Shown here: one piece after another, positions 17,565-26,290 of the stretch
Numbering within the stretch: the first letter of the stretch is position 1
Layout of the letters: every line of letters begins with the position of its first letter
Origin: Myxococcales bacterium
GTDB taxonomy: Bacteria; Myxococcota_A; Bradymonadia; UBA7976; UBA1532
Length of the DNA stretch: 64,000 nt
Assembly: GCA_002731825.1 (NCBI GenBank)
Contig: PCCS01000013.1
Coordinates: 57,480-121,479 of the forward strand
Reading direction: 5' to 3'
The notes under the pieces: generated by a model
Told to the model about the DNA's origin: nothing
The model's input: the letters and a program-made list of their open reading frames with translations, nothing else
The model's database searches: none
Made by a program: the position numbers and the translations under genes

Positions 17565-18467
17565 ATGGCCGACAAAATATACCAGTTTCAATACACGGTT
17601 CTCATGATCGAGGCGCGTATCTCAGATGGTTTTCTGACGGCGCGAATGGGATTAAAGCAGCTCCATATCGACATCGACTCAATCGAGCATGTGTATTTAG
17701 ATAATCGAAAGCATCGCGATAGCGTCGAATTGATTATCAGTTACTACGATAAGCGCAAGACCCTTCGTCGCGCGCGGCTATTCTCCGATCATGAAGAGAC
17801 CGGATTGATGGAGCTGTACCACGAGATTCTAGACAGGCGACCCAAAGTGGCTCTGGTGATGTTAGATCCACACGAAGCATACCTTGTTCTGGGGTCTAAG
17901 CCCGCCAAATGGGCCGCCATTCCCAGTGTAATGTTGGGCGCGTTTGTCGCGGTTGCCCTCGCATGTACCCCCTTATTTATTCACGGGACCGATGATGGAT
18001 TATTCGAAGCGCATATCGATGCATTCAGAACAGAATACGCACCGGCGAGCCGTAATCTCAAGATTACGGGTGCGACGTTTCCTTTTGATTTGAGCGTGAC
18101 TGAGAAATTTGGCGTTGGGGATGATCCAGAGATGCTGACGACCTGGGTCCCCATGGTGCACCCGACATGGGTCGAAGGCCAGCCCGTGGAGCTCATTCTC
18201 CAGTTCAGAGTTAGAGAATTGGATGCCATTCAGAACTCAAAATCCATCGAAGGTGTGCTGCGTAATGTTTGGTGGGAAGGTCCAAGCGGTCGTTTGACCC
18301 GGCTGTTTCGAGAGAAGGGGGTCGAGCTCTCGAAGACAGCCTGGCTCGTCGAGGCCAATGTGTATGGCCGCGATGATTTAAAATTAGCGATCTTGATCCT
18401 CAGTATTCTTGCCGTTCCGCTTATCGGAGTCACGCTCACGCTTCGTTCTAGGTCACGTCTATCATAA
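17565..18467 (+). CDS. Hypothetical membrane protein with two membrane segments
   Basis: ATG 17565 gives 300 residues. The N-terminal 110 residues look soluble and beta-rich (YQFQYTVLMIEARISDGFLT, HIDIDSIEHVYLD), reminiscent of a PH-like fold. A membrane segment follows at about 117-138, then an extracytoplasmic domain of about 130 residues, and a second membrane segment near the C-terminus (LAILILSILAVPLIGVTLTL). I do not recognise the family. The gene is divergent from the 122-residue protein and convergent with the lipoprotein gene at 18481. Confidence 0.7.
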   Translation: MADKIYQFQYTVLMIEARISDGFLTARMGLKQLHIDIDSIEHVYLDNRKHRDSVELIISYYDKRKTLRRARLFSDHEETGLMELYHEILDRRPKVALVMLDPHEAYLVLGSKPAKWAAIPSVMLGAFVAVALACTPLFIHGTDDGLFEAHIDAFRTEYAPASRNLKITGATFPFDLSVTEKFGVGDDPEMLTTWVPMVHPTWVEGQPVELILQFRVRELDAIQNSKSIEGVLRNVWWEGPSGRLTRLFREKGVELSKTAWLVEANVYGRDDLKLAILILSILAVPLIGVTLTLRSRSRLS

Positions 18468-18480
18468 AGCAGCCGCAGCT

Positions 18481-19530
18481 TTAGGGGTCAGTGCAGCGAT
18501 AGATGTTTAATGGCTGCGGCGTTTGTCCTTCGGGATCTTCTGAGATGGTCAGTGCATGTCGGCCATCGGCGCTGTAAGCAACCGCTTCGCCTTGGCCTTC
18601 AGATAGGGGGCCAAGCGCAACGGTCACGGGTGCTTGACCGGCGATGTCTGATACCCGTTCTGGTTCGGTCAAGCGATATTCATATGTGCCCGTGTAGACC
18701 CGAACCAATACGCGGGTCCCAGTGGGGTGCAAATCAGCCGCTGTGACCAACCGGCCTCTTTCGATAGCAATGCCCGGTGCGTCAAATTCGAGAATTGAGC
18801 GCATGACAACTTGGCCGCCGTTTCGAATCGTACCTTGGCTTTCATAGAGTTTAATTCTTCGGCCGCCAGCCTTCTCGATAATCCAAAACCGACTGCCATC
18901 GCTGGCGACGAAAACAGCCTCTGCGTCAGTGGGCCCATCTTCGTAGAGAACTCTTAACGTCCACACCTCGTCTGCGACGCGGTCACCAGGCCCATCAGGT
19001 TCGGGCGTAATGACCATTGACACCTCGGACCGCTGACTCAGATTATCGCCGATATCGGCGATCCAAAGACAGCTGTCATCCCGGCCTGGACAGCGCGCGA
19101 CGGCCATATCTTCCCAATCGATGGCATTTACGGGTATGGTCAGTCTACCCATCAAGCGACCTTGCTGGTCGACGCTGTAGACGATTGGCTCATGGCCAGA
19201 ATCGTTATGAATCCAATATCGATGTTCTATCCGCCTAGATGCTGCGAGGCCGGATGCTTCGACCAAATCAGGGTAACCTGCGATCGGAACCGACTGTGGC
19301 GCCTGATAGCCTGAGTCGCACACCGATGCGGCCTGTCCTGAATCCGCTGCATGAGTTTGGTCGTTTTGATGGCTCACATCGAGAAGGCGCATACCTAAAT
19401 CGCTCTGTCCAAGAGTCATCTCGGGCTGCATCTCGTCCGAGACCGCCTTTGTTCCAGCGCTGCATGCGCCCATCATGATGGCGATGACAAACGGCCATGT
19501 GTCTTGGATAGTCATGGACATACGCTTCAT
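18481..19530 (-). CDS. Lipoprotein, probable beta-propeller
   Basis: ATG 19530, about 10 bases after GGAGGG, gives 349 residues with a lipoprotein signal ending at GAC (Cys23). After a polar linker the body has repeated beta-strand phrases: EASGLAAS, RYWIHNDSGHEPIVYSVDQQG, NAIDWEDMAVARC, CLWIADIGDN, TDAEAVFVASDG and GQGEAVAYSADGRHALTISE. The spacing fits a beta-propeller related to phytase-esterase-like or SdiA-regulated surface proteins. No enzyme activity can be assigned. The location is probably the outer membrane. Confidence 0.75.
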   Translation of the reverse strand: MKRMSMTIQDTWPFVIAIMMGACSAGTKAVSDEMQPEMTLGQSDLGMRLLDVSHQNDQTHAADSGQAASVCDSGYQAPQSVPIAGYPDLVEASGLAASRRIEHRYWIHNDSGHEPIVYSVDQQGRLMGRLTIPVNAIDWEDMAVARCPGRDDSCLWIADIGDNLSQRSEVSMVITPEPDGPGDRVADEVWTLRVLYEDGPTDAEAVFVASDGSRFWIIEKAGGRRIKLYESQGTIRNGGQVVMRSILEFDAPGIAIERGRLVTAADLHPTGTRVLVRVYTGTYEYRLTEPERVSDIAGQAPVTVALGPLSEGQGEAVAYSADGRHALTISEDPEGQTPQPLNIYRCTDP

Positions 19531-19549
19531 ATTTCGACTGCCCTCCGGC

Positions 19550-19879
19550 CTACGACCGACTCTTTACAGACAGACTCGGGACGTTCTGGCAGGACCAGCA
19601 CACTTCGAAAGTACATGGATTAACCTCTCCACATTGCTCACAGACCCAATCAGGTCCGTCTTGATTAACCGCGTCATCGATGACCTGACGCGCCGAATCG
19701 AGATGTTGAGGAAACACGTAGAGTTCAACCCGTGCTTCATCAACGGGCACTTCGCCGACCAATGGACTGATATGCTGGGAGCGAATGAACGAAGGGATTC
19801 CTTCACGGGTCAGTACGCTTCTGACCAAGTGGACATCGACCGCTTGGAGCGATGAAAATACAACGATACGTTCAGACAC
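19550..19879 (-). CDS. DUF2007-like protein with C-terminal zinc ribbon
   Basis: From GTG 19879 the protein has 109 residues. RIVVFSSLQAVDVHLVRSVLTREGIPSFIRSQH and VELYVFPQHLDSARQVIDDA match the DUF2007 (putative signal-transducing, GlnB-like alpha/beta) pattern. It ends with a RanBP2-like zinc ribbon, WVCEQCGEVNPCTFEVCWSCQ. An ATG at 20020 would add 47 residues of unlikely composition, so the GTG, with GAGAG nearby, is preferred. Function unknown. It is divergent from the ureidopropionase gene. Confidence 0.7.
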   Translation of the reverse strand: MSERIVVFSSLQAVDVHLVRSVLTREGIPSFIRSQHISPLVGEVPVDEARVELYVFPQHLDSARQVIDDAVNQDGPDWVCEQCGEVNPCTFEVCWSCQNVPSLSVKSRS

Positions 19880-19987
19880 GTGCTCTCGCTCTTCTCGTTG
19901 GCTGCAGTACAGTCTTGCCCCAGGTACATTATGATAGCAAGTCTGAGTGCCTGTTACTGGACAGCCTAAGGACCCTTGCGGCATCTT

Positions 19988-20016
19988 TTGGACGACGTTA
20001 CAGTCGTTTGTCAAAT
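19988..20016 (+). promoter_or_regulatory. Predicted promoter for the ureidopropionase-aminotransferase pair
   Basis: TTGGAC at 19988-19993 and TCAAAT at 20011-20016 are 17 bases apart, 42 bases before the ATG. The -35 matches two other predicted promoters in this window. The -10 is weak. Confidence 0.3.
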
Positions 20017-20057
20017 CCATATGCGGACTACGACGTCACAATTGAAGGGGACCCTCT

Positions 20058-20927
20058 ATGAGCCAAGTCGTTAAGTGCGGACTGATACAATGCAGCAATC
20101 CGATCAATGATGAATCTGTTCCAGTTGCGGAAATTCAACAGGCGATGTTGGATAAGCACTTACCCATGATCGATGAAGCCGGTCAGAAAGGGGTTCAAAT
20201 CCTGTGTCTGCAAGAGATTTTTAATGGCCCATACTACTGTCCAAGCCAAGATAAACGTTGGTATGATTCAGCAGAGCCTGTTCCAGATGGCCCGACCACG
20301 CGCCTTATGCAGGAGTATGCGAAAAAATACTCGATGGTCATCGTGGTGCCGATATACGAACAGGATATGCGCGGGGTCTACTACAACACAGCAGCCGTCA
20401 TCGATGCAGATGGCAGTTACCTCGGAAAATATCGCAAACAGCACATTCCGCAGACGTCTGGGTTTTGGGAAAAGTTCTTCTTCAAGCCTGGAAATGGCGG
20501 CTATCCTGTCTTCCAAACGGCCTATGCTAAAGTCGGTGTTTACATCTGTTACGATCGACATTTTCCGGAGGGCTGGCGGGCCTTGGGTCTAAACGGTGCA
20601 GAAATTGTCTTCAATCCGTCGGCCACAGTTGCTGGCTTGTCGGAATACCTTTGGAAACTGGAGCAGCCCGCAGCGGCGGTGGCCAACACGTATTACATCG
20701 GCGCAATCAATCGAGTTGGTATTGAAGCGCCATGGAATATTGGTGAATTTTATGGGCAGAGTTACTTTGTGAATCCACGCGGACAGTTCGAAGCCATGGC
20801 ATCGCGCGATCAAGACGAATTGGTTATCGCCGATCTCGATTTGGGAGAGATCGATGAAGTTCGCAAGGTCTGGCAGTTCTACCGCGACCGACGACCAGAA
20901 GCCTATGATGAATTGGTGGAGCTATAA
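20058..20927 (+). CDS. Beta-ureidopropionase / N-carbamoyl amidohydrolase
   Basis: A 289-residue nitrilase-superfamily amidase with the Glu-Lys-Cys triad at Glu53 (LCLQEIFNG), Lys127 (YRKQHIP) and Cys164 (VYICYDRHFPEGWRALG). The stretches NGAEIVFNPSATVAGLSEYLW, AAINRVG-like GAINRVGIEAPW and FYGQSYFVNPRG are closest in my memory to beta-ureidopropionase, which turns N-carbamoyl-beta-alanine into beta-alanine, CO2 and ammonia; N-carbamoylputrescine amidase is the main alternative. Its TAA is followed at once by the ATG of a class III aminotransferase, which fits beta-alanine removal. Dihydropyrimidinase and dihydropyrimidine dehydrogenase are not in the window. Confidence 0.85.
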   Translation: MSQVVKCGLIQCSNPINDESVPVAEIQQAMLDKHLPMIDEAGQKGVQILCLQEIFNGPYYCPSQDKRWYDSAEPVPDGPTTRLMQEYAKKYSMVIVVPIYEQDMRGVYYNTAAVIDADGSYLGKYRKQHIPQTSGFWEKFFFKPGNGGYPVFQTAYAKVGVYICYDRHFPEGWRALGLNGAEIVFNPSATVAGLSEYLWKLEQPAAAVANTYYIGAINRVGIEAPWNIGEFYGQSYFVNPRGQFEAMASRDQDELVIADLDLGEIDEVRKVWQFYRDRRPEAYDELVEL

Positions 20928-22259
20928 ATGAGCGAATCTTTAACTGAGCAAGAAATCATTGAGCTGTGCAAGACCCACAGTATGTTCAGCTGGTCTCGCG
21001 GCAACGACGTAAACCCTTGGCCTATTGCACGCGCCGAGGGAATTTACATGTACGGACCTGATGGCCAAAAAATCATCGATTTCAACAGCCAGTTAATGAG
21101 CGTAAACATTGGGCATGGCCATCCCAAGGTTCGTGAGGCGATGAAAGCGCAAATTGATCAGCTTTTGTTTGTCTGGCCCGGAGCTGCAACGGAAGTTCGA
21201 GCGCGCGTGAGCCGGAAGCTCAGTCAATTGGTGCCCGGGAATCTCAACACTTTTTTTTACACATTGGGTGGTGCTGAAGCCAACGAGAATGCCATCAAGG
21301 CCGTAAAACTCTACACCGGTCGCAATAAAATTATTGCTCGATACCGGAGTTATCACGGCGCAACAAACGCCACAATGCAGCTGACAGGCGATCCGAGACG
21401 CTTGGCGAATGAGCCTGGGATGCCGGGCGTCATTCATGTCATGGATCCAAATCCATATGATTATTCGTTTGGGTCCAGCGATGAAGAAAAAGTCGCTCGC
21501 AATCTCCAGTATTTGGAAGAAGTCATTACCTACGAAGGGCCCGATACCATCGCGGCCATGTTCATTGAAACGGTGACTGGCACCAACGGCATTCTCCCCC
21601 CTCCGGCAGGCTACCTGGCAGGCTTACGAGCGCTCCTGGACAAATACAAGATCTTATTGGTCTGCGATGAAGTCATGTGCGGTTTTGGGCGCACCGGAAA
21701 GATGTTTGCGTTCGAACATGGGGGCATTGTACCGGATATCCTGACGATGGCTAAAGGATTGACGAGTTCCTATGCCCCAATGGGTTGCATGGCCGTCAGT
21801 GATCCCATCGCCGCCCACTTTAAGGAGAATGTCTTCTGGGGTGGTCTGACCTACAATGCGCATTGTTTGGGACTGGCGACTGCGGAAGCCGTCATCGACG
21901 TTATGCACGAGGAAAAGTTAATCGAAAACGCGTCGAAAATGGGCGAGATCATGCGTGCGCACATGCAGGCGATGAAGGACAAGCACCCCTCCGTTCGAGG
22001 CTTTCGGCAAATCGGCTTATTCGGCATGATGGACCTGCAAAGAGATGAGGCAGGAACACGCATGGCGCCTTACAACGGGACGCATCCGGCCATGCAAGCC
22101 CTTGGTGCGCACTTTCGGGCTAACAACTTATTTACGTTCGTGCGCTGGGGCAGTTTCATGTGTAATCCGCCGCTTTGCATCAATGAAAAGCAGCTAGACG
22201 AGGCCTTTGCAATCATCGATAGCGGTCTCGACATAACCGATGCTGCGATGGACGACTAG
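20928..22259 (+). CDS. Class III PLP-dependent aminotransferase (probable beta-alanine/omega-amino acid)
   Basis: The 443-residue fold-type I aminotransferase has DFNSQLMSVNIGHGHP (51-66), YHGATNATMQLTG (142-154), LLVCDEVMCGFGRTG with Asp247, and the PLP lysine at 276 in DILTMAKGLTSSYAPMG. The family includes omega-amino acid:pyruvate, taurine:pyruvate and beta-alanine transaminases. Coupling to the ureidopropionase gene (TAAATG, no gap) points to beta-alanine conversion to malonate semialdehyde; this is inference from context. Confidence 0.87.
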   Translation: MSESLTEQEIIELCKTHSMFSWSRGNDVNPWPIARAEGIYMYGPDGQKIIDFNSQLMSVNIGHGHPKVREAMKAQIDQLLFVWPGAATEVRARVSRKLSQLVPGNLNTFFYTLGGAEANENAIKAVKLYTGRNKIIARYRSYHGATNATMQLTGDPRRLANEPGMPGVIHVMDPNPYDYSFGSSDEEKVARNLQYLEEVITYEGPDTIAAMFIETVTGTNGILPPPAGYLAGLRALLDKYKILLVCDEVMCGFGRTGKMFAFEHGGIVPDILTMAKGLTSSYAPMGCMAVSDPIAAHFKENVFWGGLTYNAHCLGLATAEAVIDVMHEEKLIENASKMGEIMRAHMQAMKDKHPSVRGFRQIGLFGMMDLQRDEAGTRMAPYNGTHPAMQALGAHFRANNLFTFVRWGSFMCNPPLCINEKQLDEAFAIIDSGLDITDAAMDD

Positions 22260-22266
22260 CTGAGGT

Positions 22267-23160
22267 TCATTGCTTGGTCTTGATATACTCGCGGAGTTGC
22301 TGAAGCGCCATTCGCCCGCGGTCTTGCTCGTCATCCGGTAGCGCCTGGACGGTGTTTCTAAACTCCATCAGCGCAAATTCGCCGTGTCCAAGGTCAACTT
22401 GGGCTCGTGCAAGACCCATGTGCGCCTCTAAGAGCGTGGGAAACTGCACCAGTATGTCATTGAACAGTGCCTTAGCGCCTTTGGGATCGCCGATGTCCAG
22501 CAGATGTCGGCCTTGGTCTAGAACGGGTTGCACCATCAGACGCTTGAAATGGTCGTCGGTCAAAAATGGCGACAGGCAAATTCCTAATCCGTCGGTCACA
22601 ACACCAGGCTGAGGCGAGAAGGGGATCAGATTGAATCCAGCGCCGAAAACGGCGGCTAAAGCGGTCGCCTGAAGGCCCGCAACCCAGTATGAATCTGTTG
22701 GTGCCAACATGATGTCCCAACCGAGATACGCAGTGAGCAAAGCGGCAATGGCTAATTCGATTCCTGGTCCCGCAGCATAGATAGCGGCGTTTTTCAGTCG
22801 AGGTGCGTGAAGATTTTTGGGCAGGACTTCCACTAAACCAACAATGGGGAACAGCCGCCATTCCACTGGGACACCGAGCCAGATCGAACGGGTAATGACT
22901 GGCCCAATTCCCACTTTCAGACCCACAACAGCCCATCCCACCAGCCGAGCAACAACCGCATGAGCAATTTCATGCAGGGCCGTGAGCACAAAGTAGGCAA
23001 GGAAAAACCACACCATCGCGAGACGCGCAGGTGTGACGTCCTGGAAAACTTCTAAAGCGAAGAGTCCGCAAATAATGCCTGTGAAAATCGTGATGAAGAC
23101 GCGCTCGCCCGAGGTTTCAGCCTTTTGTTCTTTGAGGTCATCCGGCTCGGGCGAAAACAC
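22267..23160 (-). CDS. M50-family membrane metalloprotease with C-terminal helical region
   Basis: The 297-residue protein starts at GTG 23160, nine bases after the Bax-inhibitor gene, with no clear ribosome site, so it is probably coupled. It has several membrane helices and HEIAH (63-67) in LTALHEIAHAVVARLVGW, the site-2-protease zinc motif. The second motif, normally N-P-DG, appears as NLIPFSPQPGVVTDG. The last 90 residues are soluble and TPR-like (AKALFNDILVQFPTLLEAHMGLARAQVDLG). Substrate unknown. Confidence 0.8.
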   Translation of the reverse strand: MFSPEPDDLKEQKAETSGERVFITIFTGIICGLFALEVFQDVTPARLAMVWFFLAYFVLTALHEIAHAVVARLVGWAVVGLKVGIGPVITRSIWLGVPVEWRLFPIVGLVEVLPKNLHAPRLKNAAIYAAGPGIELAIAALLTAYLGWDIMLAPTDSYWVAGLQATALAAVFGAGFNLIPFSPQPGVVTDGLGICLSPFLTDDHFKRLMVQPVLDQGRHLLDIGDPKGAKALFNDILVQFPTLLEAHMGLARAQVDLGHGEFALMEFRNTVQALPDDEQDRGRMALQQLREYIKTKQ

Positions 23161-23169
23161 GTTTGTTCG

Positions 23170-23883
23170 TTAATCGCGGCTCGAGACGAGCATGAGGACA
23201 TAGTAGAACATGGTGGCGATGGTCGAGAATAGGGCAAGTGATGCGGCGACATGGGAGCCGATGGGAAATTGCCGCATGATGGTCGACGTGTAGTACAAGA
23301 CGTAACCGCCCATCAACACAACCATGGCCATGGCGAAGAAGTCACCTAATTGAACGCCACTGAAGACCCATGAGACGATGATCATGCCCAGAGCGGCAAA
23401 GCTTAAAAGCTGAAGAGCGCGTCCCAAAAATGAGAAATCCTTCTTGCTGACCAGCGCCGTGAGTGTCAGCCCACCAAAGGTGACACCCGTAATGATTCCG
23501 GCGCTTCCAATCATGTTGGTGACGGGCACACCCTTGGCTGCAGCAATGGCTTTCACGTACATGAGTAAGGGCATGAAAATAACCGCTTGCGCGACAACAT
23601 ACAGTCCGAGACCGAGATATTGCTTCGTTGGATTCCCCATTTGGAATGCCCATTTCGATGCAAAGTGTCCAGCGGCCATAAAGGCGATCATCAGGATGAT
23701 CCAGTTGCTCGCTAATGAGGAGGCTAGATTTTGGCCAAAGCTCGAATTGTACAACACGGTCATGAGGGCGATCCAACCGAGGATGGCACCGCCCAAATGG
23801 ACGTAGACTTTCTTTAAAAATTCTACGCGCTCATTGACCGTCGCTTGGGCGGCCATTCTCGTTTGGTAACTCACGTACGACAT
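23170..23883 (-). CDS. Bax inhibitor-1 / YccA family membrane protein
   Basis: ATG 23883 with GGAGG upstream gives 237 residues and seven hydrophobic segments. The opening QATVNERVEFLKKVYVHLGGAILGW and the later GITFGGLT-like GVTFGGLTLTALVSKKDFSFLG are BI-1/YccA hallmarks. Bacterial members are pH-dependent calcium-leak channels or FtsH-associated proteins. It precedes the M50 protease in a two-gene unit, which suggests a membrane quality-control link (inference). Confidence 0.9.
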   Translation of the reverse strand: MSYVSYQTRMAAQATVNERVEFLKKVYVHLGGAILGWIALMTVLYNSSFGQNLASSLASNWIILMIAFMAAGHFASKWAFQMGNPTKQYLGLGLYVVAQAVIFMPLLMYVKAIAAAKGVPVTNMIGSAGIITGVTFGGLTLTALVSKKDFSFLGRALQLLSFAALGMIIVSWVFSGVQLGDFFAMAMVVLMGGYVLYYTSTIMRQFPIGSHVAASLALFSTIATMFYYVLMLVSSRD

Positions 23884-23952
23884 TGATTTCCTCCAAACAT
23901 CGCTTTTGGTATTGCCCTCTGCGTCCCTTACTAGACACATGGCTTTAACAAA

Positions 23953-23981
23953 TTTATTCCCAACTCGATTAACATTGTCAA
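23953..23981 (-). promoter_or_regulatory. Predicted sigma70 promoter for the BI-1/M50 pair
   Basis: Read on the minus strand, a perfect TTGACA (23981-23976) is followed after 17 bases by AATAAA (23958-23953). It lies about 70 bases before the ATG at 23883. Confidence 0.5.
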
Positions 23982-24094
23982 ACTTGAGTGCATCGTCAAG
24001 GTCTACCGCTCGGTTTTATCCAACAATTTTCATCAGAATCAGTCTTTCCTAGACAAGACGACATTTCGGACTTGTCGGTTATGCTGCGTTCTGA

Positions 24095-24110
24095 TGTCCT
24101 GTCTAGGACA
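24095..24110. promoter_or_regulatory. Perfect dyad upstream of acs, possible operator
   Basis: TGTCCTGTCTAGGACA has 6-base arms around a GTCT centre, 28 bases before the acs ATG. A related inverted half (TCCTAGACA) occurs about 50 bases upstream, at about 24048. This arrangement could be a regulator site for acetate activation. Confidence 0.35.
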
Positions 24111-24138
24111 AGATAACAGCTCAAGCAGGGTCCATACG

Positions 24139-26091
24139 ATGGCTAAACTTTACTCCGTCCCACAGCGGGTCAGAGATGGTGGGCAGCAACCCATCCGCAG
24201 CATGTCAGATTATACCGATGTATCGAACCAATGGGTGGAACACCCCAATGATTTTTGGTTGGCTGAAACCAAAAAGTCGCTGAGCTGGGAGGATGAACCG
24301 AGCGTCGGATTAGAGGGTGACTACCATACCGTTTGTCATGAACCCTTCAGCTGGTTTGCAGATGGTCGTTTAAACGTAACCGAATCTTGTTTGGACCGAC
24401 ATGTCCGAAGCCAACCGGATAAGACGGCCATCATTTGGGAAGGGGACGAACCAGGCGATGGTCGGACGCTGACCTATCGCGAACTGCACGCGGAGGTTTG
24501 TCGGGCAGCGGCTGCTCTGAGACGCTTAGGGGTATGCAGCGGCGATCGTGTCATTATCTACATGGGCATGGTCCCTGAAGCCGCAGTGGCCATGCTTGCT
24601 TGTGCCAGAATAGGCGCTGTCCATTCAGTCGTTTTCGGCGGATTTTCATCGGAAGCACTCCGCGATCGAATCGACGATTGCGGTGCTAAACTGGTCATTA
24701 CTCAAGACCAGGGCCTTCGAGGTGGCAGGCCGATCCCTTTGAAAGCGACTGTGGATGATGCTCTGGCAAAGACCGATTTAGTCCAAAGCGTATTGGTCTA
24801 CCGGCGTACCGGTATCGAGGTCGGATGGGTAGACAACCGGGATGTTTGGTGGCACGAAGCCGTAGTCGACGGCACAGACATGGTCAGTGGACCGGAATAT
24901 GTCCATTCGGAACATCCACTCTTTATCTTGTACACATCGGGATCAACAGGGCGCCCTAAAGGTTTGGTTCATACGTGTGCAGGCTATCTGACATACACGG
25001 CCTACACGCATCGCACGGTCTTTGATTTAAGGCCAGATGATGTGTACGCATGCGTCGCAGACGTCGGCTGGATTACCGGTCACAGCTACATCGTTTACGG
25101 ACCGCTCGCCAACGGGGCGACCTCGCTGATGTTTGAGTCGACACCGTTGTACCCCGATGCAGGCCGGTACTGGGACCTAGTGGAGCGTCACAAAGTCTCA
25201 ATATTCTATACGGCCCCGACCGCCATACGCGCTCTTGCTGCACATGGGGAAGAACCAGTCGACAAATATGACATCAGCAGCTTACGTGTACTTGGTACTG
25301 TGGGGGAGCCCATCAATCCGGACGCATGGGAATGGTACTACAGCGTCGTTGGTAAAAATCGTTGTAATATTGTGGACACGTGGTGGCAGACGGAGACCGG
25401 CGGAATCTGTATTGCACCCGTGGCATCCGCCACACCCACCAAGGCGGGGTCTGCGACCTTGCCGCTGCCGGGTATTCGACCCGTCTTGATAGACCCCGCA
25501 ACCCAAAAAACGAGGGCGGGCCCAGCTCAGGGACATTTGTGCCTCGAGCATTCCTGGCCGGGTCAAGCTCGGACCGTATGGGGCGATCATGCACGCTTTG
25601 TCCAAACCTACTTTAGTACCTATCCGGGTCTTTATTTTACAGGTGATGGGTGTCGTCGAGATGATGATGGCTATTACTGGATTACGGGTCGTATTGACGA
25701 TGTCCTCAATGTGTCTGGCCATCGTATGGGTACAGCTGAGTTCGAAGCCGCTCTGGTGTCAAACGACGCAGTGGCCGAGGCAGCGGTTGTGGGGTATCCC
25801 CATGCCATTAAGGGTCAGGGCGTCTACGCTTTCGTTGTCCTAAACTCAAATAACGGCAATGTACCCATTGATCAACTAAACCAAACTGTACGCACAGCCA
25901 TAGGTGCGCACGCTCGAGTTGACCGATTCCAATCAGTTCCAGGTTTGCCAAAAACCCGCTCTGGAAAAGTCATGCGTCGGATTTTAAGAAAAGTAGCCGA
26001 AGGTCAAACCGATGCTCTGGGTGACATCTCAACCCTGGCCGATCAGAGTGTGGTTGCGGCCATCATCCAGGGGGCCGCTACGCAGAGGTGA
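24139..26091 (+). CDS. acs: Acetyl-coenzyme A synthetase
   Basis: The enzyme makes acetyl-CoA from acetate, ATP and CoA through acetyl-AMP. From ATG 24139 the protein has 650 residues, standard for AMP-forming Acs. It has ILYTSGSTGRPKG (near 264), the W-type acetate pocket region DTWWQTETGG, YFTGDGCRRDDDGYYWITGRIDDVLNVSGHRMGTAE, and the acetylatable lysine Lys610 in KTRSGKVMRR, a site usually controlled by Pat/CobB. The start just before MAKLYSVP is preferred over one 15 codons upstream. Confidence 0.95.
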   Translation: MAKLYSVPQRVRDGGQQPIRSMSDYTDVSNQWVEHPNDFWLAETKKSLSWEDEPSVGLEGDYHTVCHEPFSWFADGRLNVTESCLDRHVRSQPDKTAIIWEGDEPGDGRTLTYRELHAEVCRAAAALRRLGVCSGDRVIIYMGMVPEAAVAMLACARIGAVHSVVFGGFSSEALRDRIDDCGAKLVITQDQGLRGGRPIPLKATVDDALAKTDLVQSVLVYRRTGIEVGWVDNRDVWWHEAVVDGTDMVSGPEYVHSEHPLFILYTSGSTGRPKGLVHTCAGYLTYTAYTHRTVFDLRPDDVYACVADVGWITGHSYIVYGPLANGATSLMFESTPLYPDAGRYWDLVERHKVSIFYTAPTAIRALAAHGEEPVDKYDISSLRVLGTVGEPINPDAWEWYYSVVGKNRCNIVDTWWQTETGGICIAPVASATPTKAGSATLPLPGIRPVLIDPATQKTRAGPAQGHLCLEHSWPGQARTVWGDHARFVQTYFSTYPGLYFTGDGCRRDDDGYYWITGRIDDVLNVSGHRMGTAEFEAALVSNDAVAEAAVVGYPHAIKGQGVYAFVVLNSNNGNVPIDQLNQTVRTAIGAHARVDRFQSVPGLPKTRSGKVMRRILRKVAEGQTDALGDISTLADQSVVAAIIQGAATQR

Positions 26092-26290
26092 GATGGTTGG
26101 TTGGTGAGTGTGGAGATGACTTACGTGTTTGACGCCTGTATGTTATTGCGTCCACGTGTAGTGGGAGCAGACGAATTCGGGATGGCCTTAAAAATATTCG
26201 GGTCAAAACGTCCAATAGATTGTAAGCTGTGACCCGTTCGTACGTTTTGGCGGACGCTTTGTCACAGATCAGATGGCGAGGAAACGGAAT

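Noticed and set aside
18465..18483. TAAAGC...GCTTTA hairpin between convergent genes
   Set aside because: Only six AT-rich pairs and no T-run; the arms are largely the two stop codons.
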